A stretch of 64,000 nucleotides of DNA from Telluria beijingensis (GTDB lineage Bacteria > Pseudomonadota > Gammaproteobacteria > Burkholderiales > Burkholderiaceae_D). Both the position numbers and the translations under genes were made by a program. The notes under the pieces are model-generated. The model had not been told where the DNA came from. It ran no database searches and saw nothing but the letters and a program-made list of their open reading frames with translations. The DNA lies in assembly GCF_030770395.1 (NCBI RefSeq), contig NZ_CP132480.1, positions 5,069,478 to 5,133,477 of the forward strand, given 5' to 3'. Below are positions 46,457-56,767 of the stretch, in pieces. Within the stretch, counting starts at the first letter, position 1; every line of letters begins with the position of its first letter.

Positions 46457-48013
46457 TCAGCGCCGTTCGCGCCACCACAGCATCAGCATCGCGGCCGCAA
46501 ACGCCAGCGCGAACGGCCAGGCCGGCATGGGGCGTGTCGGTCCTTGTCCAGGAGTGAGAGGGGTGCGTGCAGCGTAGCGCTGTGTGGCATCCCGTTGTTG
46601 CATCGCCTGCCATTGCGGCCAGTCGGCCCGGTCGTACACGTAGACGGCATGCGCACCGGCCTTGCTGTCTTCCATCCTCAACCAACCGGGTCTCTGCGGC
46701 CACAGCGCGACGCACGATGCGTCGACACGGTCCGCGCGTTGCTGCCAGCGCAAGGCCTGCTTCAATTCCGGGAAGACGACGTCGCCGGCGACGCCGCGCG
46801 CGCACACCTCGAGGCGCTGGCCAGGCAGCGGCATCTCCGCCGGCGCCAGCCATTCGGTGTCCTGGTCCAGCGTCACGCCGACACGGTCGAGCACACCCTG
46901 CCACCACAGCGCCAGCGCGCGCGGTTCGGCGATCGCATGGCGGTGCCACTCGCTCACGCCCAGCCAGGCGATGCGGCCTTTTTTCCAGTCGCGGGTCCAG
47001 ACCATGTCGTCCGAACCCTGCCACGGACCGGCCGCGCGCGATGTCGGCAGCAGCGGCGGCAGCAGCGGCGCCAGCGGCATCTCCAGCGGTTTATCGAGCT
47101 TGCCACCCAGCGGCTGGACGCGCAGCGGCAGTTGCAGCGTGCGCGACCAGATGCCGGGATCGTTCGCATTCCCGCCCAGCACCAGCAGCGGCATGCCGTC
47201 GGCCACGCGTCCCAGCAAGGCCGCGCGCTCGCCAGCGCCCATGCGTTCGAAGCGGGCGGCATCTAACACCATCAGGTTCGGCGCCGTCATCTCTTCGCGC
47301 GGCGCTTCGGTACGGGTGATGTCGCGGCCCAGCGTGACCTGCCAGTCGAGCAGCGCGCCGCTGCCGGCCATCAGCTCGTTGAGCACGCGCAGGTCGAACG
47401 ATGGCGCGCCGAAGCGGCCGACGACCTGCAGCGGGACCGGCTCGTGCACGGTGAACGGGATCGGCCCCTCGGCGATCACCTTGTCTTTCGCGTCCAGCAG
47501 GCGCGCCTTGAGCACGACGCGTTCGGCCACCGGCGGCATCCATTCGACGGCGAGCGTGCCCGCGCCGCTGGCCTGGGCGATACGCTGGCCGTTCTCGGCC
47601 AGCAGTTCCAGGCGTGCTTCACTCTTGTCTTCGCGCTCGACACGCAGGGTGAACACGCGGCCCAGCGCTAGCTGATGCGGAAAATCGAGGCGTAGTGCCC
47701 CGCCCTTTGGTGCTTGCCAGGTCAGCGGCAAGGCCGGCAAATCGTTCCATGCGGCGGCGCGCAGGCCATCGCCTGTCACGCTCAGGGCATTCACGCCCTC
47801 CAGCGAGGTGGGCAACAAGCGCGGCGCCGCCGGGTCGATCGCGAGCGTGCGGCCCGCCTCGCCCGGCACGCGCAGGTCGGCCCCGAACAGGCCCAGGGCG
47901 ATGGCGGCGGCGGCGACCAGCAGCGCGTCGAGCCACTGGCGCCGGCGCAGGTACAGCGCCGCGCTGACCACGCCCGCCAGGGCGATGGCGGCAAGGATCA
48001 GCTGCTGGTTCAT
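46457..48013 (-). CDS. Membrane protein of the MoxR-TldD cluster, GATase-like periplasmic domain
   Basis: A 518-residue protein. Two hydrophobic segments at the N-terminus (about 5-20 and 28-44) and one at the C-terminus (AWPFALAFAAAMLMLWW) flank a large periplasmic region. That region contains NLMVLDAARFERMGAGERAALLGRVADGMPLLVLGG, which resembles the amidotransferase-like fold of aerotolerance-type membrane proteins. ATG 48013 overlaps the stop of the gene upstream (ATGA). It is the last gene of the ten-gene minus-strand operon. Exact function unknown; a membrane partner of the MoxR/DUF58 pair is my inference. Confidence 0.7.
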   Translation of the reverse strand: MNQQLILAAIALAGVVSAALYLRRRQWLDALLVAAAAIALGLFGADLRVPGEAGRTLAIDPAAPRLLPTSLEGVNALSVTGDGLRAAAWNDLPALPLTWQAPKGGALRLDFPHQLALGRVFTLRVEREDKSEARLELLAENGQRIAQASGAGTLAVEWMPPVAERVVLKARLLDAKDKVIAEGPIPFTVHEPVPLQVVGRFGAPSFDLRVLNELMAGSGALLDWQVTLGRDITRTEAPREEMTAPNLMVLDAARFERMGAGERAALLGRVADGMPLLVLGGNANDPGIWSRTLQLPLRVQPLGGKLDKPLEMPLAPLLPPLLPTSRAAGPWQGSDDMVWTRDWKKGRIAWLGVSEWHRHAIAEPRALALWWQGVLDRVGVTLDQDTEWLAPAEMPLPGQRLEVCARGVAGDVVFPELKQALRWQQRADRVDASCVALWPQRPGWLRMEDSKAGAHAVYVYDRADWPQWQAMQQRDATQRYAARTPLTPGQGPTRPMPAWPFALAFAAAMLMLWWRERR

Positions 48014-50094
48014 GGCGCGCCCGCCTCGCGCCAGTTGCGCGCGAACGGGGTCTCGACTTTCGGCGTCGCCTGCAGCAGCACCTGGCCTTCGCCGGCGCCG
48101 CTGCGCAGCCAGGCGCGCAGCACCGGGCGGCAAGCGATGCAGCCGTCGGCCACGTCCTGGATCGCGCGCTGGGCGGCCAGGCGCTGCTCGTCGTCCTTCA
48201 GGCGGGTACGGACCCAGTCGTTGGCGGTGCGCGTCCACAGGGCGGGCAACACGGCTTCGCCGGACAGCGCCTGTACCAGCGTGCGCAACTCTTCCGGCAG
48301 CGGCGCGTCCTGGCCTGCCTGTTCGCGGCGGTAGCTGGCGGCGCCCGCCATCTCGCCGGTCATGCGCTTTTCTTCCTTGATCGGCGGCGGGGTGAAGGCG
48401 GTCTTGTGCAGGTAGATGCGCTCGGCCTGCTGCAATTCCTTGATCGCCTCCAGCGCCTTGTGCTCGGGCGGCAGCGCGGTCTTCGGCGCGATGGCGCGCA
48501 GCGACTTCTCGGCATCCCACATGGCCACCAGCGCGCGCCGCAGCACCTTCTTGGTGCCTTCGTCGTACATGGTCGCGTTCTCGGCCTCGTCGTGCGCGTG
48601 GCCATAGGTTTCGAGGATGTGCTGGGTCTGGTTGACGATGGCGCTGCGGCGGGTGTTCTGGCTGCCGTGGTCGTGGCCGTGGCCTTCCTCGTGCGGATGC
48701 TCGCCGGGGGCGTGGTCATGGCCTTCGTGGTCGTCTTCCTTTTGTGCACCGCCGGTGCCGGATCCGGCATTGTCGGCGAACAGCGTCGACTCCTCGCCCA
48801 GGAACTGGCCATAGCGGCGGCGCAGCTGCGCCTGGTCGTTGGCGATGCGTTCGCTGCGGTCGCGCACGACGTCCGCCGCGATCCTGGTAGAGCGCATATC
48901 GGCCACCAGCTGTTCGGTATCGATGATGATCTGGCGCTGGCTGCGCAGCGAAGCCGGCTTGACCAGCGACGGCATCGCCATGCTTTCCTCTTCCGCTTCC
49001 TGTTCCGGCGCCGGGCGGCGCACGGTGTAGGTCGGCGATTGCACGGTCTGGGGACGGCCGGCATTGTCGGTTGCGCGCACGAAGAAATACAGCTCGTCGC
49101 CCGGTTCCAGCTCCAGCTCGGCCAGCGACCATTGCTTCGACCAGTTGCGCTGCTTCGGGTCGGTCGACGCCGGCAACGGCATTTCGCGGTCGGTGAATTT
49201 CACGTTCTCGCCGCTGCCGCGCGCCAGCGTCATGTGCAGGGTGGCGCGCCGGATCGCGTAATCGTCGCGCACCTGCACCGCCATCGTGGTGCTGGTGGCA
49301 TTGTCGCGCAGGTCCTGGATCATCTGGGTCGGCGCGGTGATCGTGATCTCGGGCGGCTGGTCGGGGATCACCCGCAGCGTGTGACGTTGTCCGCGCCAAC
49401 GCCAGACCACCGACTCGGTGGCGGTCCAGCGCGCGCATTCCTTGCCCGGCTCGAGCACTTCGCCGTTGCCCAGTTCGATCCTGTTGTCGCCTGCGGTACC
49501 GTCCTTCAGGCACCAGCTGACGACGGTCTGTTCCGGCGCCTGCAGGTCGCGCGGGCTTGATTCGGATGCCGCGATGCCGGTATAGGCCGGCGGCGCCAGT
49601 TTGACGGTGAGCTGTGCCAGCGTGGCGGCGGTGGCGCTGCCCACCGGGCTTGCCGGGGTCACGCCGCCCGCTTCCGATGGCCGCGTGGTGGCATACCACA
49701 CCATCCCCGCCAGCACGGCGCTGACCAGAATGATCGGATAGCCGGCCGAGACATGCTGAGCGACGATCCGGCGCAGCTGGGCCGGCGAGACGACGGCGTC
49801 CAGGCGGTCGAACAGGCGCTGCTGCTGGAGGCGGGCGATCGGCGAATCGGCCTGGTCGAGCAGGGCCGCGCTGTCTTCCATCTCCGGCACGGCGCCGTCC
49901 AGCCAGGCGGTCCATTCGAAGGTGACGCGGCGGCGCAGCTTGACCCAGTCCAGCGCGCACCAGCCGGCCCAGGCCAGCAGGCCCGGCCCCGACGGAATCG
50001 CCAGCCACGGCAAGGCGCCGCCTATCCACAGCGGCAGGCGGCGCAATTGCGCTGCGCGCCATACCCGTTTGGTGATCTCAACGCCTCCGTGCAT
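48010..50094 (-). CDS. DUF4175-like membrane protein with His-rich segment
   Basis: A 694-residue protein. Two N-terminal hydrophobic regions (about 19-46 and 120-137) are followed by a large periplasmic part with immunoglobulin-like strands (LAPPAYTG, VIPDQPPEITITAPTQMIQDL) and long helical stretches. At about 450-476 lies a histidine/acid-rich tract (EDDHEGHDHAPGEHPHEEGH...) typical of metal binding. The fold and context fit DUF4175. ATG 50094 is used, overlapping the BatA-like stop by 17 bases. A CxxC (DGCIACRP) near residue 664 could also bind metal. The role is unknown. Confidence 0.7.
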   Translation of the reverse strand: MHGGVEITKRVWRAAQLRRLPLWIGGALPWLAIPSGPGLLAWAGWCALDWVKLRRRVTFEWTAWLDGAVPEMEDSAALLDQADSPIARLQQQRLFDRLDAVVSPAQLRRIVAQHVSAGYPIILVSAVLAGMVWYATTRPSEAGGVTPASPVGSATAATLAQLTVKLAPPAYTGIAASESSPRDLQAPEQTVVSWCLKDGTAGDNRIELGNGEVLEPGKECARWTATESVVWRWRGQRHTLRVIPDQPPEITITAPTQMIQDLRDNATSTTMAVQVRDDYAIRRATLHMTLARGSGENVKFTDREMPLPASTDPKQRNWSKQWSLAELELEPGDELYFFVRATDNAGRPQTVQSPTYTVRRPAPEQEAEEESMAMPSLVKPASLRSQRQIIIDTEQLVADMRSTRIAADVVRDRSERIANDQAQLRRRYGQFLGEESTLFADNAGSGTGGAQKEDDHEGHDHAPGEHPHEEGHGHDHGSQNTRRSAIVNQTQHILETYGHAHDEAENATMYDEGTKKVLRRALVAMWDAEKSLRAIAPKTALPPEHKALEAIKELQQAERIYLHKTAFTPPPIKEEKRMTGEMAGAASYRREQAGQDAPLPEELRTLVQALSGEAVLPALWTRTANDWVRTRLKDDEQRLAAQRAIQDVADGCIACRPVLRAWLRSGAGEGQVLLQATPKVETPFARNWREAGAP

Positions 50095-51061
50095 GCGTGA
50101 GACTCCTTTCCAGTACAAAGAGTGCGGCCAGGATGGCCAGCAGGATGCTGCGCAGCGCGCCACCCGGCGCAGGTGCGTCTGCCTTATCGTCCGCGGCGAA
50201 GGCCTGCGACCGCATCATGTAAGGGCGCGGCCCGATGTGCAACTGCTGCCAATCGTCGAGCAGCGCGCGCGCCGCATCGGCATCGCGCGGTGGCCAATCG
50301 GCATGATGCCACAGGCGGCCGCGCGCGCTGTCGGCGTAGCGCAGTCCATCCACCGTGCGCGCCCTGACCAGTTCGGGGAAGGCGGATGGCTGAGTGATCC
50401 ACCACAATGAGGCGCGCAGAGAAGCCGGCGGCGCCTCTGCGCGGTCCCAAACGATCAGGGTCGTGGCAGCGCCCGGCGTCTCATCCACGACGAATTTCTC
50501 AGGGCCGCCCTGCACGGCGAACATGCGGCGCCATTCGGCCGCGCGTTCGCTGGCAATGTAGACGTGGCGCTCGACCTGGGCCGGAGCGGCAGCCTGGGTG
50601 CGCACCTCGACCGGGCGTCCGAACGCTGGCTTCGAGGCCGGCATCGGCACATCGCCCAGCACCAGGAGGCGTGCGTCACGCTGCCATTCGCGCTCATGCG
50701 TGTGGACCCAGCCCAGCGCCTGCGCGGCGGGCAAAACGACGCGCTCGGCGTTCGCGAGGCCCGCTTGCGTCGCTTCGCGCTCGACCCAGGCAGGATCGGC
50801 CCCTTGCGTTACCACGACCGTATCGCCACGGAAGGGATACACCGGATTGGCCAGCCAGGCGATGAGCGCCACCAGCAACAGGCAGCGCACCAGCAGCAGG
50901 AGAGGATCGCTCCAGCGCCAGATGCGGGTCTGGCGCGGTTCGGTGCGCGGCAGGAAGCGCGCGGTCGCCATCGGCGCCGCCTTGTTCTGCACGCGCTTGC
51001 GGCGATGCCACCAGACCGGCAGCAACAGGATGGGCAGCGTAAGCCACCAGAGTGCACTCAT
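50078..51061 (-). CDS. BatA-like (aerotolerance N-terminal domain) membrane protein
   Basis: A 327-residue protein. MSALWWLTLPILLLPVWWHRR is the typical first helix of the BatA domain, with a second helix at about 53-71 and a C-terminal one (ILLAILAALFVLERSL). The middle is periplasmic, and I see no MIDAS motif. Such proteins are found with MoxR ATPases and DUF58 proteins as a membrane complex. It starts 4 bases after the DUF58 stop and overlaps the next gene. Confidence 0.8.
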   Translation of the reverse strand: MSALWWLTLPILLLPVWWHRRKRVQNKAAPMATARFLPRTEPRQTRIWRWSDPLLLLVRCLLLVALIAWLANPVYPFRGDTVVVTQGADPAWVEREATQAGLANAERVVLPAAQALGWVHTHEREWQRDARLLVLGDVPMPASKPAFGRPVEVRTQAAAPAQVERHVYIASERAAEWRRMFAVQGGPEKFVVDETPGAATTLIVWDRAEAPPASLRASLWWITQPSAFPELVRARTVDGLRYADSARGRLWHHADWPPRDADAARALLDDWQQLHIGPRPYMMRSQAFAADDKADAPAPGGALRSILLAILAALFVLERSLTHARRR

Positions 51062-51065
51062 GACT

Positions 51066-51950
51066 TCACCTTCCCGGGCGCCGCAGCCAGCGCCGCAGCA
51101 CGTCGATTGGCGACTGCTCGATCGCGGCCAGCGTCAGCGGCATATCGTTCTTGCGGCACTGGGCCGTGACCGCGCCAAAGTGCGCCTCGCGGTTGCGGCG
51201 ATAGCCTTCCCGCAGGTCGGCGCCGAAGCGGAACACGCCCTCTTCCTGTTCCGGATCGCGGTAGGCCAGCTCGCTGGAAAAGCTGGCGTCGACCTCGGCC
51301 TGGGTCTGCAGGCCCAGCACGCGCACGTCGTGGCGCATCTGGCGCAGCCGGGTCAAGGCGATCGACAGCGGCGACGGCCAGTCGAGCAGGTCGCTGGCGG
51401 CGTAGATCGCGCTGGGCGACTGGGCGAAGTGCAGGCTGGCCTTCAGGGTTTCGGTATCGGGCAGGCTGCCTTCCGGTGTGGCGCGCTGCAGCTGGGACAG
51501 CACGCGCTGCAGGTGGCGCGGTCCGCGCAAGGCCGGCGTAAACGCCACCTTGCCAGCGCCCAGCACCACCAGGCCGAAGGCATCGCCCTGGCGCTGCGCG
51601 ATCGCGGCGACGCAGCCGAGCAAGGCGCGGGCGTAGGCCAGCTTGTCGAGTCCCTCGACGCTGCGGCTCGGTTCTGCCATCGAGGCGCTGGCGTCCAGCA
51701 CCAGCCAGACCGCCACATGGCTGTCGCGCTCGGCCTCGCGCACGAAATAGCGGTCGGCGCGTGCGGCCAGTTTCCAGTCGACCCGGCGCCACTCGTCGCC
51801 CGGCACATAGGCGCGGTATTCCGAGAACTCGACGCCGGCCCCGCGCTCGCGCCCGGCGTGGATGCCGTGCCCGAGGCCGGCCAGCACGTGGCGGATCACC
51901 AGGTCGAGTTTCCGGGTGTGCGCGATCAGCGCGGTATTCGCTAACGACAT
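51066..51950 (-). CDS. DUF58 protein with von Willebrand A-type domain
   Basis: A 294-residue soluble protein. The DUF58 hallmark GRERGAGVEFSEYRAYVPGDEWRRVDWKLAARADRYFVRE is at about 33-73, followed by a VWA domain whose MIDAS motif is LDASASM near residue 86. DUF58/VWA proteins pair with MoxR AAA+ ATPases in complexes that mature or activate other proteins, often by metal insertion. The spacing to moxR upstream is 14 bases. Its client is not known; the TldD peptidases of the same operon are candidates. Confidence 0.9.
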   Translation of the reverse strand: MSLANTALIAHTRKLDLVIRHVLAGLGHGIHAGRERGAGVEFSEYRAYVPGDEWRRVDWKLAARADRYFVREAERDSHVAVWLVLDASASMAEPSRSVEGLDKLAYARALLGCVAAIAQRQGDAFGLVVLGAGKVAFTPALRGPRHLQRVLSQLQRATPEGSLPDTETLKASLHFAQSPSAIYAASDLLDWPSPLSIALTRLRQMRHDVRVLGLQTQAEVDASFSSELAYRDPEQEEGVFRFGADLREGYRRNREAHFGAVTAQCRKNDMPLTLAAIEQSPIDVLRRWLRRPGR

Positions 51951-51964
51951 GATGCAAGCGCCCT

Positions 51965-52969
<1,005 letters not shown>

Positions 52970-52972
52970 TGC

Positions 52973-53596
52973 TCATGCTCCCAACGCATATTGAATGATG
53001 TTCACCGCGAAGCGGGTGTTGTCGACCGCAAGAAAACGCTTGTTGCGGAAGTCGTAATCCCATTCGCAGCCATAGTCCTTGTTCGAGTACAGCACGCGCA
53101 ACCGTCCGCCAATCTCGATCGCCTTCAGGTACTCGTGCACCAGGTCGTCGCCCCAGCCATTGAGTTCCATCGACGTCGTCGGCGGCCCGTCCTCGAACTT
53201 GAAGAAGCACGAGTACAGCGGGTGGTTGTTCGGGATCTTCTTCAGGGCCTGCGGCCCGAAGATCCTGGCCATCTCGGCCTCGAACGACTTGGCGAACAGG
53301 CCGTCGATATCGTGGTTGCAGTCGTCCACGAACACGAAGCCGCCGCCGCGCACGTACTTCTCGAAATTGCTCCGTTCCGCCGGGGTGAACTGCACCAGCT
53401 TGTGGCCGGCCAGGTAGCAGAACGGGGCCTGCAGCATCTTCGGATCCGACAGGGCCACCATGCGCTCCGTCGTATCCACCCGCAACGTGGTGTACTCCAC
53501 CAGGGAGTTCAGCACGTTGCTGGGCATGCGGACATCCACGTCCCAGTTGCCCGATTCATACATCAGGCGCGTGAAGTAGAAGTCAAAACTGGCCAT
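52973..53596 (-). CDS. DUF4159 protein
   Basis: A 207-residue protein beginning MASFDFYFTRLMYESGNWDVD, a start typical of DUF4159, with the GATase-like core ERSNFEKYVRGGGFVFVDDCNHDIDG and a WGDDLVHEYLKAIEIGGRLRVLYSNKDYGCEWDYDF segment. There is no signal peptide, whereas many family members are exported. Function is unknown. It lies 16 bases after the second PmbA gene and just before moxR, linking the two halves of the operon. Confidence 0.8.
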   Translation of the reverse strand: MASFDFYFTRLMYESGNWDVDVRMPSNVLNSLVEYTTLRVDTTERMVALSDPKMLQAPFCYLAGHKLVQFTPAERSNFEKYVRGGGFVFVDDCNHDIDGLFAKSFEAEMARIFGPQALKKIPNNHPLYSCFFKFEDGPPTTSMELNGWGDDLVHEYLKAIEIGGRLRVLYSNKDYGCEWDYDFRNKRFLAVDNTRFAVNIIQYALGA

Positions 53597-53612
53597 GTCG
53601 ATCTACAGCCAA

Positions 53613-54950
53613 TTACACCGCGTCGGACAGCGAGGTGAAGTTGAAGTCGCGCACCTTCATCGGCGGCAGCACCATCTGGAACGGCACTTCGTCGCCGCCG
53701 ATGATCTGCGGCTTGCCCAGTTCGTCGATATTGTTCAGGATCGTGACCGGGCTCTCGTTGAAGCGGAAGTTCTTGAGCGGGTACTTGATCTTGCCGTTCT
53801 CGACATAGAAGGTGCCGTCGCGGGTCAGGCCGGTGAGCAGCAGCGACTGCGGATCGACCATGCGGATATACCAGGTGCGGGTGACCACGATGCCCTTCTT
53901 GGTGCCCGCGATCAGCTCTTCCAGCGACTTGGTGCCCCCCGCCATGATCATATTGCCGTGGCCCGCGGTGGCCTGCTTGCCGGTCTTCTGAGCCCAGTAG
54001 CGCGAGTAGTCGAGCGAGGCGATGCGGCCATCCTTGACCAGCTGGGTGCGTTCGCGCGCCAGCAGCGACTCGTTGTCCCACGGCGCGACCGGCACGTCCT
54101 TGTCCCACGGGTCGGCCCAGATGTTCACCTGGCTGTCGAACAGCTTGTCGCCCAGGCGGTTCTTGCCGCCGGCTTTCGACAGGAAGCTGCGGCCTTCGTC
54201 GGCCGAGCGGGCGTCGAAGGAGCTGAACATATTGCCGAGGATTTCCGAGGTCGCCGCCGGTTCCAGGATCACGGTATAGCGGCCCGGCTCGAGGGCGCGC
54301 GCCTCGACCGAACGCAGCGCCTTCTCGATCGCGACTTCCGACGCTTCGCGCGCGTCGAAGCGCGCGGCGTCGACCGCCGAGCGGGTCACCCAGCCCGAAC
54401 CGCGGCCGTCTTCGGTGCGCGCGGTCAGCGTGAACGACAGGTCGGTGAAGTCCTGGTGTCCGAACACGCCGTTCGAGTTGGCGATGGTCGAGAAGCGGGT
54501 GCTGTCGACGAAATAGCCGGCCGTGACCAGCTTGTTCTTGCGCGCCAGCTCGATGCTGGTGGCCGCGACCTGGGCCCGGAAGTCCGGGTCGATCGACGCC
54601 GTGGCCGGCACGAAGGTCTTGGTGGCGCGGTATTCCTGCTTCGCGATCGCCGGCATGAATTCCGGATTCTCCGGCGCCAGCCTGGCCAGCTCCTCGGCGC
54701 GGCGCACCGCTTTTTCCAGCGATTTGTCGTCGAACTCGTTGACCATGGCGGTGCCGCTGCGCTTGCCGAAGGCCACGCGCACGACCAGCTGCATGTCTTC
54801 GGTCAGGCCGGCGGTCGACACGCTATTGCGCGCGAAGCGCACGTTGCCGACACGGCTGCCTTCGATCTGCACCGTGCACTCGTCGGCTTTCGACAGCGAC
54901 AGTACGCGATCGGTGATTTTCTTTGCTTGTTCCTGGTTCAGGGTCTTCAT
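53613..54950 (-). CDS. PmbA/TldE-like protein (second copy)
   Basis: A 445-residue protein of the TldE/PmbA half of the TldD-TldE peptidase. It contains FARNSVSTAGLTEDMQLVVRVAFGKRSG and VILEPAATSEILGNMFSSFDARSADEGRSFL, and lacks the zinc motif, as expected for the non-catalytic subunit. In E. coli TldD-TldE is a heterodimeric zinc protease that matures microcin B17 and degrades CcdA. No signal peptide is present, although the partner TldD has one. It starts 10 bases after tldD copy 2. Confidence 0.88.
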   Translation of the reverse strand: MKTLNQEQAKKITDRVLSLSKADECTVQIEGSRVGNVRFARNSVSTAGLTEDMQLVVRVAFGKRSGTAMVNEFDDKSLEKAVRRAEELARLAPENPEFMPAIAKQEYRATKTFVPATASIDPDFRAQVAATSIELARKNKLVTAGYFVDSTRFSTIANSNGVFGHQDFTDLSFTLTARTEDGRGSGWVTRSAVDAARFDAREASEVAIEKALRSVEARALEPGRYTVILEPAATSEILGNMFSSFDARSADEGRSFLSKAGGKNRLGDKLFDSQVNIWADPWDKDVPVAPWDNESLLARERTQLVKDGRIASLDYSRYWAQKTGKQATAGHGNMIMAGGTKSLEELIAGTKKGIVVTRTWYIRMVDPQSLLLTGLTRDGTFYVENGKIKYPLKNFRFNESPVTILNNIDELGKPQIIGGDEVPFQMVLPPMKVRDFNFTSLSDAV

Positions 54951-54960
54951 CCTGGTCTCC

Positions 54961-56598
54961 TTATCCGATCTTGCGTGCGGTGTTGATGACGTTGATGCCG
55001 TTGAAGCGCGTGGTGCTCGATCCGTGCGACACCGCGCTCACCTGGCTCGGCTGGCCCTTGCCGTCGAAGAAGGAGCCGCCCATGCGCCAGTCGCGCTCGT
55101 CGCAGATGGCCGAGCAGGCATTCCAGAATTCCTGGGTATTGGCCTGGTAGGCCACGTCTTCCAATGGACCGGTGATCTTGCCGTTCTTGATCTCGTAGTA
55201 CAGCGTGCCGCCGAACTGGAAGTTGTAGCGCTGCTGGTCGATCGAGTAGGAACCGCGGCCCAGGATGTAGATGCCCTTCTTGACGTCCTGGACCATTTCG
55301 TCCGGAGTCAGGCGCGCTTTGCCCGGTTCCAGCGAGACGTTCGGCATGCGCTGGAACTGCACCGTGCTCCAGCTGTCGGCATACGAGCAGCCGTGCGATT
55401 CCTTCTCGCCGATGATGTGGGCCTGGTCGCGCGTGGCCTGGTAGTTGACCAGGATGCCGTCGCGGATGATGTCCCACTTCTTGGCCGGCACACCTTCGTC
55501 GTCGTAGCCGATGAGGCCCAGCGAGCCAGGCGTGGTACGGTCTGCAACAAAATTGACGCGCTCGGCGCCGTACTTGAATTTCTTCGTCTGCCACTTGTCG
55601 AGGCCCGCGAAGCTGGTGCCGGCGTAGTTGGCTTCGTAGCCGAGCACGCGGTCCAGTTCCGTCGGGTGGCCGACGTTTTCGTGGATGGTGAGGAACAGGT
55701 GTTCGGGCGACAGCACCAGGTCGTACTTGCCCGGCTCGACCGACTTGGCGGTCAGCTTTTCGCGCGCCTGCTTGCCGGCCAACCGCGCGTCTTCCACGAT
55801 GTCGTAGGAGCGGGTGTACAGCGTGGTGACGCCGCCTGCTGCGCGCACCTTGTCCGCGGCCTTGGCGTCGAAATATTCATAGCCCATCGACGCCGGGGCG
55901 CCCAGGCCGCCGCGCGAGCGGAACTTGCCGGTCTTCTGGTCGACGGCGGTGGCATTGATCGGAGCCCACAGGCGGTGGATGTCCTGGTCGATGTAGGAGC
56001 CGTCGGTGGAGGCGAAGTATTTTTGCTGGTTGATCTGGAATAGCGAGGCGGTCATGAAGTTCGCGCCCGCATCCAGGCCGGCCTTGTTGGCGGCGATCAG
56101 CATGTCGGCCTTTTCCTTGACCGGCAGGGTGCGCCAATCCTTGACGATCGGCGTGGCCCACGCCACTTCGCCGACGCCCTTCACCGGCGCCAGGCGTACC
56201 GGTTCGGTCTGGAGCTTGGCATTGGCCTTGGCGATGGCCACCGCCTGGCGCGCGGCCTGGGCGATGCCATCCGGGGTCATGCTGTTGGTCGACGCGAAAC
56301 CGTAGGCGCCATCGGCGATCACGCGGATCCCGACGCCGCTCGACTCGGTATTGTTGATGCTCTCGACGTTCAGGTCGCGCGTGATGATGAACTGGTTCAG
56401 GTAGCGGCCGATGCGCACATCGCAGTACGACGCGCCGGCCTGCGTGGCCGCGCCCATCGCGGTATCGGCCAGGACCTTCTTGGCGCTCGCCGCCATCGGC
56501 TTGAGCAGGTCTTCGGCCGCGATCGCGTTGCCGAATACCGGAATGAGCATGGCGCCGGCAGTGCCAGCGCCAATTTGCAGGAATTTACGACGTTCCAT
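54961..56598 (-). CDS. TldD-like zinc metallopeptidase with Tat-type signal (second copy)
   Basis: A 545-residue TldD homologue. The catalytic HENVGHPTELDR supplies H306, E307 and H311 of the HExxxH motif, and a cysteine in SAICDERDW is the likely third zinc ligand. The N-terminus MERRKFLQIGAGTAGAMLIP...AIAA is a twin-arginine signal with an AxA site, unlike cytosolic E. coli TldD, so export in folded form is predicted. Its copy 1 is close in sequence (duplication). The operon is interrupted upstream by a 169-bp spacer holding two REP palindromes. Confidence 0.88.
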   Translation of the reverse strand: MERRKFLQIGAGTAGAMLIPVFGNAIAAEDLLKPMAASAKKVLADTAMGAATQAGASYCDVRIGRYLNQFIITRDLNVESINNTESSGVGIRVIADGAYGFASTNSMTPDGIAQAARQAVAIAKANAKLQTEPVRLAPVKGVGEVAWATPIVKDWRTLPVKEKADMLIAANKAGLDAGANFMTASLFQINQQKYFASTDGSYIDQDIHRLWAPINATAVDQKTGKFRSRGGLGAPASMGYEYFDAKAADKVRAAGGVTTLYTRSYDIVEDARLAGKQAREKLTAKSVEPGKYDLVLSPEHLFLTIHENVGHPTELDRVLGYEANYAGTSFAGLDKWQTKKFKYGAERVNFVADRTTPGSLGLIGYDDEGVPAKKWDIIRDGILVNYQATRDQAHIIGEKESHGCSYADSWSTVQFQRMPNVSLEPGKARLTPDEMVQDVKKGIYILGRGSYSIDQQRYNFQFGGTLYYEIKNGKITGPLEDVAYQANTQEFWNACSAICDERDWRMGGSFFDGKGQPSQVSAVSHGSSTTRFNGINVINTARKIG

Positions 56599-56661
56599 GT
56601 GTGTTATCCGTTTGCGTTGCAGGTGCTCGCGTTGGCGCTCGCACTTGCGTTAGCGTTTGCA

Positions 56662-56747
56662 CGTCGTTCCCGCGAAGGCGGGAACCTAAGTTTGCATGAG
56701 CAGCCACTGCGCTGAGAAACTTGGGTTCCCGCCTGCGCGGGAACGAC
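56662..56747. repeat. Inverted pair of REP palindromes (copies 2 and 3) inside the operon
   Basis: Copy 2 (56662-56693) and copy 3 (56717-56747) are reverse complements of each other over about 30 bases, each with the GTTCCCGC / GCGGGAAC palindrome, separated by some 23 bases. The pair would fold into one long hairpin in the mRNA between pmbA copy 1 and tldD copy 2, which could adjust the expression of the two halves. Confidence 0.75.
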
Positions 56748-56767
56748 GGGGCCGAGGCTGCAGGTGC

